Part shown: positions 1-7,321 of the stretch, in pieces
Numbering within the stretch: position 1 is the stretch's first letter
Layout: each line of letters begins with the position of its first letter
From: an uncultured Ideonella sp.
Lineage (GTDB): Bacteria; Pseudomonadota; Gammaproteobacteria; Burkholderiales; Burkholderiaceae
Direction: 5' to 3'
Length of the DNA stretch: 15,707 nucleotides
Assembly (NCBI GenBank): GCA_946479475.1
Contig: CAMLGG010000114.1
Location: 1-15,707 of the forward strand
Position numbers and translations under genes: made by a program
The notes under the pieces: model-generated
What the model was told of the DNA's origin: nothing
What the model saw: the letters and a program-made list of their open reading frames with translations, nothing else
Database searches by the model: none

Positions 1-78
1 GCTCCGGGCCGCCCGCCCCGGCGGGGCGCTCGGCCGGAACTTCAAGCGGGGGTGGTACTGTTTTTGCCGGGGCGCGGG

Positions 79-129
79 GCCGGGTCGCTGGCCCGGCGCG
101 GCCTGCAAGGCGGCCCCTGGCAGGGGGCC
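79..129. other. Tandem GC-rich hairpins downstream of the RidA gene
   Basis: Two perfect stems lie in the non-coding stretch beyond the ridA stop codon. GCCGGG (79-84) pairs with CCCGGC (92-97), and GGCCCC (112-117) pairs with GGGGCC (124-129). The second stem sits about 15 nt past the stop of the minus-strand gene, so it could slow or end transcription of plsY-ridA. Neither stem is followed on that strand by a run of T, so they are not a standard intrinsic terminator. The rest of bases 1-143 shows one more short stem (14-28) and a TTTTT run at 61-65, and no credible gene. Confidence 0.3.
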
Positions 130-143
130 GTGGGGGCTTTCCT

Positions 144-494
144 TCACACGGCCGCGGTCACCACGATCTCGACCTTCCACTCCGGCTTGGCCAGCGCGGC
201 CTGGACGGTCGCGCGCGCCGGGGTGTGGCCGGGGACGACCCACGACTCCCACACCGAGTTCATGCCGGCGAAATCAGCCAGGTCGGCGAGGAAGATCTGG
301 GCGCGCAGGATCTTCGACTTGTCGCTCCCGGCGCGGCCCAGCAGCGCATCGATTGCCGCCAGCACCTGGCGAGTCTGGCCGCCGATGTCTTGCGAGCCGT
401 CTGCCGCGACCTGGCCGGCGAGGTAGGCGACGCCGTTGTGGACGCTCATCTCGCACATGCGGGGGCCGACGTCGAAGCGCTGGATGCTGCTCAT
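144..494 (-). CDS. RidA family (YjgF/YER057c/UK114) protein
   Basis: This 116-residue protein has the normal length and fold signature of the Rid family. Family members are cytosolic trimers; RidA itself hydrolyses reactive enamine/imine intermediates released by PLP enzymes. The C-terminal signature PARATV...EIVVTA contains the conserved arginine (R94), which in active members binds the substrate carboxylate. The N-terminal half (QRFDVGPRM, AYLAGQVA, GQTRQVLAAID, LLGRAGSDKSKIL) resembles the subgroup of Rid proteins with an unproven substrate rather than E. coli RidA, so I give no symbol. The ATG at 494 was chosen because the homologous region begins there. A weak purine-rich stretch (AAAAGAAAG) precedes it. 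The gene starts 14 nt after the plsY stop on the same strand, so it is probably cotranscribed with plsY. The frame stays open far upstream across plsY, but that extension is shadow. Confidence 0.93.
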   Translation of the reverse strand: MSSIQRFDVGPRMCEMSVHNGVAYLAGQVAADGSQDIGGQTRQVLAAIDALLGRAGSDKSKILRAQIFLADLADFAGMNSVWESWVVPGHTPARATVQAALAKPEWKVEIVVTAAV

Positions 495-508
495 CGTGAA
501 CTTTCTTT

Positions 509-1174
509 TCAGTGTTTGCGGGAATGCCTGGAGGGCGAATGCGGAGGGTGCGGCGCGGCGGCCGGGGCCTTCTGCCCCAGCTTGGATTCGGTGCCCGCCA
601 GCAGCTTGCGGATGTTGCCCTGGTGGCGCCACACGAGCAGCAGGCTCATCACCGTGATGGGCAGCACCATCGGCGAGGCCCCCCATTGCAGCAGCTGGAA
701 GAAGGGCGCGAAGGCGGCCGCCACGATGGCCGCGAGCGAAGAGTAGCGGGTGAAGAAGGCCACGATCAGCCAGGTCAGCAGAGTGGCAGCCCCGAGCAAG
801 GGGTTCAGAGCCATCAGCACGCCGGCCGCGGTCGCCACGCCCTTGCCGCCCTGGAAGCGGAAGAACACCGGCCACAGGTGGCCGACGAAGGCGGCCAGGC
901 CGACCAGCCCGACCGTCGTCTCGCCCCAGCCCATCCCGCCTTGCCACCACAGCGCGGCCATCACGGGCAGGTAACCCTTCAGTGCATCGAATGCCAGGGT
1001 CAGCAACGCGGCGGCCTTGTTGCCCGAACGCAGGACATTGGTGGCACCCGGATTGCCGGAGCCGTACGAGCGCGGGTCGGCCAGGCCCATGAACCGGCTG
1101 ACGATGACGGCGAACGACAGAGAGCCCACCAGGTAGGCGGCCACGATCGCGGCGATGGAATACACGACAGGCAT
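509..1174 (-). CDS. plsY: Glycerol-3-phosphate 1-O-acyltransferase PlsY
   Basis: PlsY transfers an acyl group from acyl-phosphate to sn-1 of glycerol-3-phosphate, making lysophosphatidate for membrane lipids. It works in the inner membrane with PlsX, which makes the acyl-phosphate. The 221-residue protein shows all three PlsY motifs: [12 protein letters not shown] at 38-49, the phosphate-loop-like GGKGVAT at 109-115, and [16 protein letters not shown] at 183-198. Hydrophobic segments lie near 4-24, 55-75, 87-105, 117-142 and 148-182, consistent with a polytopic protein. The tail after residue 200 is rich in Pro, His, Ser and Lys and is probably disordered. The ATG at 1174 gives the canonical N-terminus; no Shine-Dalgarno is obvious. 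A TACACT box on the minus strand (1219-1224) is a possible -10, but I see no good -35. The gene is divergent from the histidine kinase and followed by ridA. Confidence 0.96.
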   Translation of the reverse strand: MPVVYSIAAIVAAYLVGSLSFAVIVSRFMGLADPRSYGSGNPGATNVLRSGNKAAALLTLAFDALKGYLPVMAALWWQGGMGWGETTVGLVGLAAFVGHLWPVFFRFQGGKGVATAAGVLMALNPLLGAATLLTWLIVAFFTRYSSLAAIVAAAFAPFFQLLQWGASPMVLPITVMSLLLVWRHQGNIRKLLAGTESKLGQKAPAAAPHPPHSPSRHSRKH

Positions 1175-1255
1175 GCGACGACCAGGAAGAAGCGGGCCGG
1201 CGGGAAGGCCGGGGCCGCAGTGTAGGGCCTGTTGACCTGCCGTACAGGCGTTCGG

Positions 1256-1284
1256 TTGGCGCATCGTCCCCGCTTGGGTATGCT
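1256..1284 (+). promoter_or_regulatory. Candidate sigma-70 promoter of the histidine kinase gene
   Basis: TTGGCG (1256-1261) and TATGCT (1279-1284) match 4 of 6 consensus bases each and are separated by exactly 17 bp. A start near 1291 would give a leader of about 87 nt before the TTG start codon at 1378. The site lies in the 203-bp gap between the divergent plsY and kinase genes. This is based on motif match only. Confidence 0.4.
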
Positions 1285-1377
1285 CGACGGTCTGCGACCC
1301 GCAGGAAGCGCCGTCCGGATCGACCCATCGACGACCGGCGCACGCAAACCCGCCCGCCGTACCCAAGGGATCTCTGC

Positions 1378-3660
1378 TTGCTGCGCCTCAACTCGTCGCT
1401 GGTCACCCGCATGATCGTGTCGGTTGCCGCCTTCGGCGTACTGGTGTTCGTGCTGGTCGGGGCGGTCGAGCTCTGGCGCGAGCGCGGCGAGCTCACCCGC
1501 GCGGCCCACGTGCGGGCCGATGCGGCGCTCAATCTGAGTTCGCCGCCGATAGCGCTGGCCCTGTGGAACTACGACCTCGCCACGCTTGACCTGCTCGCCC
1601 GCAACCTCGTGCGCGATGGCGCCATCGTGCGCGTGCAGGTGCTGGCCGATGACGGCAAGGCGCTGGTCGACGTGCGGCGCGAAGGCTTCCAGCCCGTCAA
1701 GCCCGGCCAGACCGACGACATGCCGCTGCGCGTCGCCTCGCGTCCCGCGCCCATAGGCACGCTGCGCATCAGCGAATCCTTCGCCGAGATCGATGCACAG
1801 ATCGAGCACCGCGCGATGCAGCGCCTGCCATGGGAGCTGCTGAAGGTCGTCGCCATCACGCTGGGCATGCTGCTGGTCATGCACCGGCTCGTCACCCGCC
1901 GCCTGCTCGCCCTGGTGCACAACCTGCGCGCACTCAAGACCGACGATCCGAGCGCCCGCCTGCCCGTGCAGGCGGTCGGCGAAGGCAACGGCGACGAGGT
2001 CGTGGTGCTGAGCCAGGCCCTGAACCGCTTCCTCGAGGCGCGCGCCACCGAGAGCCAGCGGCGCGAAGCGGCGGAGCAGCAGCTGCGCGAGGGCCTGCAG
2101 GAGCGCTCCGCCATCCTCGGCTCGCTGCGCGACGGCCTGCTGGCGCTCGACGAGGCCGGCGCCGTTCGCTATGCCAACGATGCCGCGGCCCGACTGCTCG
2201 GGCAGGCGGCCGACGAGCTGGCCCGGCGTGGCTCGCTGGCCGGGCTGGCGCAGGTGGTCACGGCCAACGGCGAGCGCGACTTCGCCGACTGGCTGCTTCC
2301 GCGGCTCAAGCGCCGGGAGCCCCGCACCGACCGGCTAACCCTGCACCCCGCGCGGGGCCCGGCCTTCGAGGCACAGGCGCAGCTCACGCCCGTCACCGGC
2401 GCGCGCGATGTCGTCTGGATCATCGTCGTCTCCGACATCTCGGACACCCTGCGCACACGCGCCGCCGAGCAGGCGCGCGCGGCGGCCGAGGCCGCGAGCC
2501 TGGCCAAGACCGAGTTCCTCTCGCGCATGAGCCACGAGCTGCGCACGCCGCTGAACGCCATCGTGGGCTTCGCCCAGTCGCTGGCGCAGGATCCGCAGGT
2601 GCAGTCCGATCCGAAGCGGCGCGAAGGCGTGGCCCTGATCGAGCGGGCGGGCTGGCACCTGACGGGCATGATCAGCGACGTGCTGGACCTTTCGCGCATC
2701 GAGTCCGGCCGCCTGCGGCTGTCGCTCGGTCCGGTGGACCTGGCCCCGCTCGCCCGGGACGCGCTGGCGTTCGTCGCGGCCGATGCCGAGCGCGAGCAGG
2801 TGCGCTGCCAGCTGGACATTGCCGAGGATGCCCGCTGGGTCCATGCCGATCCGACCCGCGTCGAGCAGGTGCTGGTCAACCTGCTGAGCAACGCGGTGAA
2901 GTACAACCGGCCCGGTGGCCAGGTGCTGCTGCGCGCTCGGCGGGGGCCAAATGCGGGACTCGTCCAGATCGCCGTGCGCGATACCGGCCTGGGCATGACG
3001 CAGGTGCAGCTCGACGGCCTGTACCAGTCCTTCAACCGGCTGGGACGCGAGTCATCCGGCAAGCCGGGAGCCGGCATCGGCCTGGTCGTGACCCGCACGC
3101 TGGTTTCGCTGATGCAGGGCCAGATGAGCGTGCGCAGCCAGCCGGGCGAAGGCAGCGAGTTCACCGTGACCCTGCCGGTGGCGCAGGCGGCGCCCGCCGA
3201 GGTCATCGAATCCGACGACGACTACCTCGGCGAGGAGAGCGAAGCCCCGGGCCGCCAGCGCCGCCTGCTCTACATCGAGGACGATGCCGTCAACGCGCTG
3301 GTGATGGCCGCGCTGGTCGGGCGCCGCCCCGACCTCACGCTGGAGGTGTGCGGCACCCTGGCCGAGGGCCTCGCACAGCTCAGGGCGCGGCAGCCGGACC
3401 TGCTGCTGCTCGACATGCAGCTGCCCGACGGCCGCGGCCTGGACCTGCTTCACACCATTGCCGCCGACCCGCGGCTTCGCCGCCTGCCGGTGGTGATGGT
3501 CTCGGCCGATGCGATGGACGAGACGGTCAACGCCGCCATCGCGGCCGGCGCCCGCGCCTACGTCACCAAGCCGCTGGCCTTCGACGAGGTGCTGCGTCAG
3601 ATCGACGCCGTGATGGCCGGCAGCGCCACCACCATGGCAGGCGGCCTGGACAGCCGGTAG
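1378..3660 (+). CDS. Hybrid sensor histidine kinase with PAS and C-terminal receiver domain
   Basis: This 760-residue membrane kinase should autophosphorylate on histidine and pass the phosphate to its own receiver. Order: TM1 (about 12-31); a periplasmic sensor (33-150) with an [10 protein letters not shown] stretch typical of small CHASE-like domains; TM2 (152-169); a HAMP-like linker (170-222); a PAS domain (about 240-355); a coiled linker; HisKA with H386 in SHELRTPLN; and a HATPase with N505 (N box), DTGLGM at 535 (G1) and GAGIGL at 564 (G2). The receiver (629-748) has acidic E634/D635/D636, phosphoacceptor D679, S709 and K731, so every key residue is present. The TTG start is supported by AAGGGA at 1365-1370, 7 nt upstream. 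No output domain, Hpt protein or separate response regulator lies nearby, so the partner is probably elsewhere. The stop is 2 bp from the convergent cupin gene's stop. The ligand is unknown. Confidence 0.95.
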   Translation: MLRLNSSLVTRMIVSVAAFGVLVFVLVGAVELWRERGELTRAAHVRADAALNLSSPPIALALWNYDLATLDLLARNLVRDGAIVRVQVLADDGKALVDVRREGFQPVKPGQTDDMPLRVASRPAPIGTLRISESFAEIDAQIEHRAMQRLPWELLKVVAITLGMLLVMHRLVTRRLLALVHNLRALKTDDPSARLPVQAVGEGNGDEVVVLSQALNRFLEARATESQRREAAEQQLREGLQERSAILGSLRDGLLALDEAGAVRYANDAAARLLGQAADELARRGSLAGLAQVVTANGERDFADWLLPRLKRREPRTDRLTLHPARGPAFEAQAQLTPVTGARDVVWIIVVSDISDTLRTRAAEQARAAAEAASLAKTEFLSRMSHELRTPLNAIVGFAQSLAQDPQVQSDPKRREGVALIERAGWHLTGMISDVLDLSRIESGRLRLSLGPVDLAPLARDALAFVAADAEREQVRCQLDIAEDARWVHADPTRVEQVLVNLLSNAVKYNRPGGQVLLRARRGPNAGLVQIAVRDTGLGMTQVQLDGLYQSFNRLGRESSGKPGAGIGLVVTRTLVSLMQGQMSVRSQPGEGSEFTVTLPVAQAAPAEVIESDDDYLGEESEAPGRQRRLLYIEDDAVNALVMAALVGRRPDLTLEVCGTLAEGLAQLRARQPDLLLLDMQLPDGRGLDLLHTIAADPRLRRLPVVMVSADAMDETVNAAIAAGARAYVTKPLAFDEVLRQIDAVMAGSATTMAGGLDSR

Positions 3661-3662
3661 GC

Positions 3663-4172
3663 CTACTCTCCATCCCAGTAGTCCACGGCATCCTTGCCGC
3701 GGCCCAGGTGCATGAAACCGGCACCGCCATCGGCTCCTTCGACCCAGACGCCGAACTTGCCGGAGTCCGGGTACTCGCAGATCTCGGGATCCAGCTCGCT
3801 GCTGATCGCCAGGTAGCGCAGCGGCTCCTTGCCCGTGTTGATGAGCTGGTGTGCTGTCCCGGGCCCGCCGGCCGGGCAGCCGACGACGTCGCCGGCCGCC
3901 ACCGGGTGCCGCCGTTCGCCGAGGCGCAGCTCGCCGCGGCCGGACAGGATGTAGAACATCTCGTCGTTGACGCGATGGCTGTGGAACGGATAGCCGGCCT
4001 TGCCCGGCTCGACCTCGGTCAGGCTGCAGCCGAGCTTCTTCAGGCCCAGCTCCTTGCCGAGCATCGCGCGGCGAATGTGGAAGCGCTCGGCGGCCGGCCC
4101 GTCCGGGCGGTATTCGGGCGGGCGCTCCTGCAGGGGCTGCTGGTCCAGCGCCAGCACGGGTCGGATGGTCAT
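3663..4172 (-). CDS. Cupin domain-containing protein
   Basis: A 169-residue single-domain cupin. Motif 1 is present as FHSHRVNDEMFYILSGRGEL (about residues 69-88, two His and Glu as metal ligands). Motif 2 follows as GDVVGCPAGGPGTAHQLIN, with the third His. It probably binds a divalent metal. Cupins range from sugar isomerases to dioxygenases and pure ligand binders, so I assign no reaction. The ATG at 4172 is chosen over an upstream frame extension because AGGAG lies 8 nt before it. It is the last gene of a probable tas-ybaK-cupin unit, 74 nt after the ybaK stop, and that gap contains a 20-bp inverted repeat. Its stop is 2 bp from the kinase stop on the other strand. Confidence 0.88.
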   Translation of the reverse strand: MTIRPVLALDQQPLQERPPEYRPDGPAAERFHIRRAMLGKELGLKKLGCSLTEVEPGKAGYPFHSHRVNDEMFYILSGRGELRLGERRHPVAAGDVVGCPAGGPGTAHQLINTGKEPLRYLAISSELDPEICEYPDSGKFGVWVEGADGGAGFMHLGRGKDAVDYWDGE

Positions 4173-4220
4173 CACAGGTCTCCTGGGCAATCGAAGAGAG
4201 CGCGACTGTGCGCCGCCCCA

Positions 4221-4240
4221 GCTGACACCGCAATGTCAGC
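4221..4240. repeat. Perfect 7-bp inverted repeat between ybaK and the cupin gene
   Basis: GCTGACA (4221-4227), six bases, then TGTCAGC (4234-4240). It begins 6 nt after the ybaK stop and lies about 48 nt before the cupin start on the minus strand. No T-run follows, so a plain intrinsic terminator is unlikely. A protein-binding operator for the cupin gene or a processing hairpin in the mRNA fits equally well. Confidence 0.4.
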
Positions 4241-4246
4241 AGGCCT

Positions 4247-4738
4247 TCAGCCGAGGGCGCACTGCACCGGCTTCGCGCCGAGCCGGTCGGTCAGGACCTT
4301 CGGCTCGATGCCCACCAGGTAGCCGCGCCGGCCTCCGTTGATGAGGATGGAGGGCAACGCCAGCACGCTCTGCTCGACGTAGACCGGCATCGCCTTGCGC
4401 GTGCCGAAGGGCGAGGTGCCGCCGACGAGGTAGCCGCTGTGGCGCTGCGCCACCTCGGGCTTGCAGGGCTCGACGCTCTTCGCGCCGATGGCCCGAGCGA
4501 GGTTCTTGGTGCTGACCTGCCGGTCGCCGTGCATCAGCACGATCAGCGGCTCGGCCTTGTCGTCCTGCATCACCAGGGTCTTGACGACCTCGTGCTCGGG
4601 CCGGCCGAGCTGGCGCGAGGATTCCGCCGTGCCGCCATGGTCGACGTAGTCGTAGACGTGCTCGGTGAAGGCCACGCCCTGGGCCTTGAGCCACTGGGTC
4701 GCGGGAGTTTCGCTGACGTGCCTGTCTTTCTTTGCCAT
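4247..4738 (-). CDS. ybaK: YbaK/EbsC-type Cys-tRNA(Pro) deacylase
   Basis: This free-standing aminoacyl-tRNA editing protein hydrolyses Cys-tRNA(Pro), the mischarging product of prolyl-tRNA synthetase, in the cytosol. At 163 residues it has the family length. The catalytic lysine is K53 in EVVKTLVMQ. The conserved substrate-pocket loop is GGTSPFGTRK at 106-115, followed by the ILINGGRRG glycine-rich strand at 131-139. The ATG at 4738 aligns with the family N-terminus (TPATQWLKAQGV); AAGG lies only 3 nt upstream, so the ribosome site is weak. The gene starts 17 nt after the tas-like reductase stop, which suggests cotranscription. The symbol rests on family similarity; other YbaK-superfamily members edit other tRNAs. 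Confidence 0.92.
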   Translation of the reverse strand: MAKKDRHVSETPATQWLKAQGVAFTEHVYDYVDHGGTAESSRQLGRPEHEVVKTLVMQDDKAEPLIVLMHGDRQVSTKNLARAIGAKSVEPCKPEVAQRHSGYLVGGTSPFGTRKAMPVYVEQSVLALPSILINGGRRGYLVGIEPKVLTDRLGAKPVQCALG

Positions 4739-4755
4739 GAGCCTTGGGGGTCGAC

Positions 4756-5814
4756 TTATTGCGCGGGGTCACGCATCTCGAGGCGTACAGCGTCGATGGC
4801 TGCCAGCAATTCAGGCGGCAGCGTGGTGCCCCAGGCGTCGAGGTCCTCGTCGAGCTGGGCGACCGAGGTCACGCCGATGATGGTGGAGGCAACGCGCCAA
4901 TTGGTGTAGCACCAGGCCAGGGCCATGCGAGTGGGCGTCAGGCCATGCGAGCGGGCCAGTTCGTTGTAGCGGCGGGCCGCAGCCAGCGAGGAGGGACGGC
5001 CCCAGCGCTGCTGCTTCATGCGTTCGAACAGCGCCATGCGGCCGCGGTTGCCGGCGTCGTCGAAGCCGCGCTCGTCGTACTTGCCGGTCAGCAGCCCGAA
5101 GCCCAGGGGCGAGTACGGAATGAGCGCGACGCCCAGGCGGTGCATCGTCTCGTCCAGCCCGTTGTCGAGCGAACGGTTGATGAGGCAGTACGGGTTCTGA
5201 ACGGTCAGCACGCGCGGCAGGCCGTGGGCCTCGGCCACGCGGACGAACTCGGCCACGCCGTAGGGCGTCTCGTTCGAAAGCCCGACGTGGCGGATCTTGC
5301 CAGCCTTCACCAGGCGGGCCAGCGCCTCGAGCTGCTCGTGGATCGAGGTCTGCTCGATGTCGCGCGAAGGATCGAAGTACAGCGCGCCGAAGCTCGGCGC
5401 ATTGCGGTTGGGCCAGTGGATCTGGTAGAGGTCGATCACGTCGGTCTGCAGGCGCTTCAGGCTCGCCTCGCAGGCGGCCAGGATGTCGGCCGCAGAGAGG
5501 TCTGGCGTGCCGCCGCGGATCCACGGCATGCCGCGCGAAGGGCCTGCCACCTTGGTCGCCAGCACCACCTTCTGCCGCGCGCCGGGCCGGCTGGCGAACC
5601 AGCGGCCCAGGATCGTCTCGGTGGCGCCGAAGGTCTCGGGCCTCGGCGGCACGGAATACATCTCGGCGGTGTCCAGGAAGTTGACGCCGCGCTCCAGCGC
5701 GCGGTCGAGGATCGCATGGGCCTCGGCCTCGCCGACCTGCTCGCCGAAGGTCATGGTGCCGAGGCAGATGGGGCTGACTCGCAGGTCGCTGCGGCCCAGG
5801 GTCACAAGGTTCAT
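4756..5814 (-). CDS. tas: Tas-like NADP(H)-dependent aldo/keto reductase
   Basis: A 352-residue (beta/alpha)8 oxidoreductase resembling E. coli Tas along its whole length, including GLGTMTFGEQ-like GTMTFGEQVGEA, EMYSVPPRPETFG and NPYCLINRS. The catalytic tetrad is visible: D48, Y53 (in DTAEMY), K88 (TKVAGPSR) and H133 (QIHWPNR). The late region with IIGVTSVAQLDEDL corresponds to the family's cofactor-binding end. The natural substrate is unknown; E. coli Tas was found through complementation of a tyrosine auxotroph. The ATG at 5814 matches the family N-terminus (MNLVTLGRSDLRVSP); a longer in-frame start at 5877 adds 21 residues without similarity. No clear Shine-Dalgarno is seen. The gene is divergent from the DUF2975 gene, 101 bp away, and leads ybaK. 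Confidence 0.92.
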   Translation of the reverse strand: MNLVTLGRSDLRVSPICLGTMTFGEQVGEAEAHAILDRALERGVNFLDTAEMYSVPPRPETFGATETILGRWFASRPGARQKVVLATKVAGPSRGMPWIRGGTPDLSAADILAACEASLKRLQTDVIDLYQIHWPNRNAPSFGALYFDPSRDIEQTSIHEQLEALARLVKAGKIRHVGLSNETPYGVAEFVRVAEAHGLPRVLTVQNPYCLINRSLDNGLDETMHRLGVALIPYSPLGFGLLTGKYDERGFDDAGNRGRMALFERMKQQRWGRPSSLAAARRYNELARSHGLTPTRMALAWCYTNWRVASTIIGVTSVAQLDEDLDAWGTTLPPELLAAIDAVRLEMRDPAQ

Positions 5815-5879
5815 GGGATGGCGGGAGTGGGATGCAGCCACCGAGTTTGCCTCAGGGCGATGGCCCGTCCGATTCATGT

Positions 5880-5911
5880 TTGACGGCTATTTTTTACTGT
5901 TTTACAGTAAA
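5880..5911 (+). promoter_or_regulatory. Promoter with embedded 19-bp palindromic operator
   Basis: TTGACG (5880-5885), 17 bp, then TACAGT (5903-5908) forms a good sigma-70 promoter. The perfect palindrome TTTACTGT-TTT-ACAGTAAA (5893-5911) covers the -10 box. Transcription should begin about 7 nt after the -10, at 5915-5916, which is the A of the ATG of the DUF2975 gene, so the mRNA may be leaderless. The T/A-rich tract stands out sharply in this high-GC sequence. A repressor bound here would block RNA polymerase; the XRE-type regulator encoded second in this operon is the obvious candidate (inference). Confidence 0.6.
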
Positions 5912-5915
5912 CCCC

Positions 5916-6512
5916 ATGGATCAGATGCTCTCCGGCTCCCCGTCCTTCAGCCCCCTGCCCTCGACCGCCCTGGCGCAGCGCCTGGGGCGCCTCGCGCGAC
6001 TCGTTCGCGGCCTGTGCGTGCTGGCCGCGGTGGTGCTCGGCGCCTGGCCCCTGCTGGTGCTCGTCGCCCCCGACTCGCTGGGGGCCTTCGGGGCGGGGCA
6101 GGCCCCGGGCATCGACATGCGCTACCTCATGCAAGGCGATTTCACGCTGGCCGCGCGCATCCGCGTGGCCGTCGCGAGCCTGCTGCCCTGCGGCCTGGGC
6201 CTGGCCGTGCTCTGGCAGTTGTGGAACCTCTTCGGCGAGTACCGCCGCGGCGCCGTCTTCAGCCTGCGTGCATTGGCCTGCCTGCGCCGCTTCGCCGCGC
6301 TGCTGGTCGCGCTGGCGCTCGCCAGCCCCGTCAGCCAGGTTCTCATGTCGGTCGCGATCTCGCTCGACAACCCTCCGGGCCAGCGCCAGATCGTCATCAT
6401 GCTCGGCTCGAGCGACTACGCGCTCCTGCTCGGCGCCCTGGTCTTCGTCGCGATCGCCCGGGTGATGACCGAGGCGGCTCGCGTGGCGGAGGAGAACGAG
6501 GGCTTCGTCTGA
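5916..6512 (+). CDS. DUF2975 membrane protein
   Basis: A 198-residue inner-membrane protein with four predicted helices near 31-51, 83-104, 124-148 and 168-184. The loop before helix 3 (GEYRRGAVFSLRALACLRR, about 107-125) and the acidic end (EAARVAEENEGFV) match DUF2975 proteins such as B. subtilis YoaS. The family's molecular function is unknown. Like many relatives, it is followed at once by a small YozG-like regulator, here overlapping by one base (TGATG). The ATG at 5916 was chosen because it sits at the expected transcription start of the promoter just upstream. There is no Shine-Dalgarno, and a longer reading to 5832 would run back through the promoter. The one-base stop/start overlap implies coupled translation of the regulator. 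Confidence 0.88.
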   Translation: MDQMLSGSPSFSPLPSTALAQRLGRLARLVRGLCVLAAVVLGAWPLLVLVAPDSLGAFGAGQAPGIDMRYLMQGDFTLAARIRVAVASLLPCGLGLAVLWQLWNLFGEYRRGAVFSLRALACLRRFAALLVALALASPVSQVLMSVAISLDNPPGQRQIVIMLGSSDYALLLGALVFVAIARVMTEAARVAEENEGFV

Positions 6513-6739
6513 TGACTATCGTCGTCCATCTCGACGTGATGCTGGCCCGGCGCAAGATGCGCTCGCGCGAACTGGCCGAGCACGTGGGCATCACCGAGCA
6601 GAACATCTCGCTGCTGAAGTCGGGCAAGGTGCGCGGCGTCCGCTTCGACACGCTGGAGGCGATCTGCCAGGTGCTGCAATGCCAGCCGGGCGACCTGCTC
6701 GAGTACCGCCCGGACGATGGCGAAGATGCGGCGGGCTGA
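6512..6739 (+). CDS. YozG-like XRE/Cro family transcriptional regulator
   Basis: A 75-residue protein that is almost entirely one helix-turn-helix domain. The core reads LARRKMRSRELAEHVGIT then EQNISLLKSGKV (recognition helix), and continues with the family signature RFDTLEAICQVLQCQPGDLLEY. It should bind DNA as a dimer. Its start overlaps the DUF2975 stop by one base. In this widespread gene pair the regulator is thought to act with the membrane partner, but how is not established. The palindrome at 5893-5911 over the operon promoter is its most likely target (inference). Its last 23 nt overlap the start of the next gene. Confidence 0.93.
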   Translation: MTIVVHLDVMLARRKMRSRELAEHVGITEQNISLLKSGKVRGVRFDTLEAICQVLQCQPGDLLEYRPDDGEDAAG

Positions 6740-7319
6740 AACCTGGCAGGCAGGCCGGCGCGGGCCGGGGCTGGCGATGGCGGTCGTGGCGATCCACCTG
6801 CTGCTGGCCCTCGCGCTGTGGCAGGCGCTGCGGACCCGCGAAGTCGACGTGGCGCCGGATCGCGCGGCGCTGATGTGGCTGCAGCCGCCGAAGGCGCCGG
6901 TGGCCCCGCCGGCCGAGGCCACCCCGCCCGCACCAGCGAAACGATCGCCGCCGCGGCCCGTCGCGCCACCGGCGCCGGTGCCCCCGCCGCCTCATGAATC
7001 GACCTGGGTCCAGCCCGCGCCGGTGGCTGCTGCGCCGGCCGCCAGCGCGGCCTCCGAGCCCTCCGATCCGCCGGTCGAGCGATTGCTCGATACCGAGGCG
7101 ACACGCATGGCGATCAGGCAGTCGGCGCGGCAACCGCTGCTGCATGAGCGCACGGCCCAGGCCATGGGCGAGGACATCGGGCGCAACGACACGGCCATGG
7201 CCGGCGGCGTGGCCTCCGCCGGCAAGCCCGATTGCGCCAAGATGCAGGCGCCGGGCGGGATCCTCGGCCTGCCCATCATGGCCGCCATGGTCGCCAGCGG
7301 GAAGTGCACGACCAAGTGA
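6717..7319 (+). CDS. Single-pass proline-rich membrane protein, unknown function
   Basis: I do not recognise this 200-residue protein as a named family. It has a basic N-terminus (RR pairs up to residue 15), one hydrophobic helix (about 19-37), a long Pro/Ala-rich stretch (57-118), and a compact C-terminal part (about 120-200). The C-terminal part has two cysteines (C173, C197) flanking GGILGLPIMAAMVASGK. This is the layout of TonB-like periplasm-spanning anchors, but no TonB C-terminal domain is seen; the Cys pair may form a periplasmic disulfide. I recall similar short proteins with a Cys pair near the C-terminus in Burkholderiales. The start at 6717 overlaps the XRE gene by 23 nt; ATG 6726 is an alternative. 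The stop is 2 bp from the convergent synthetase stop. Placement suggests coregulation with DUF2975 and the regulator. Confidence 0.75.
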   Translation: MAKMRRAETWQAGRRGPGLAMAVVAIHLLLALALWQALRTREVDVAPDRAALMWLQPPKAPVAPPAEATPPAPAKRSPPRPVAPPAPVPPPPHESTWVQPAPVAAAPAASAASEPSDPPVERLLDTEATRMAIRQSARQPLLHERTAQAMGEDIGRNDTAMAGGVASAGKPDCAKMQAPGGILGLPIMAAMVASGKCTTK

Positions 7320-7321
7320 CT

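Noticed and set aside
61..65. T-run as an intrinsic terminator for a plus-strand gene left of the window
   Set aside because: The nearest strong stem (14-28) ends more than 30 nt before the T-run, so the two do not form a terminator.
1830..4322. An 830-codon plus-strand open frame in another frame of the histidine kinase
   Set aside because: The translation is Ala/Arg/Gly-rich with no domain; the kinase frame holds every catalytic motif.
5893..5911. SOS (LexA) box
   Set aside because: The half-sites CTGT and ACAG are present but only 3 bp apart; the LexA pattern needs 8 bp.
6717..7319. TonB protein
   Set aside because: It has the N-terminal helix and Pro-rich arm but no C-terminal TonB domain signature, and no ExbB/ExbD genes lie nearby.
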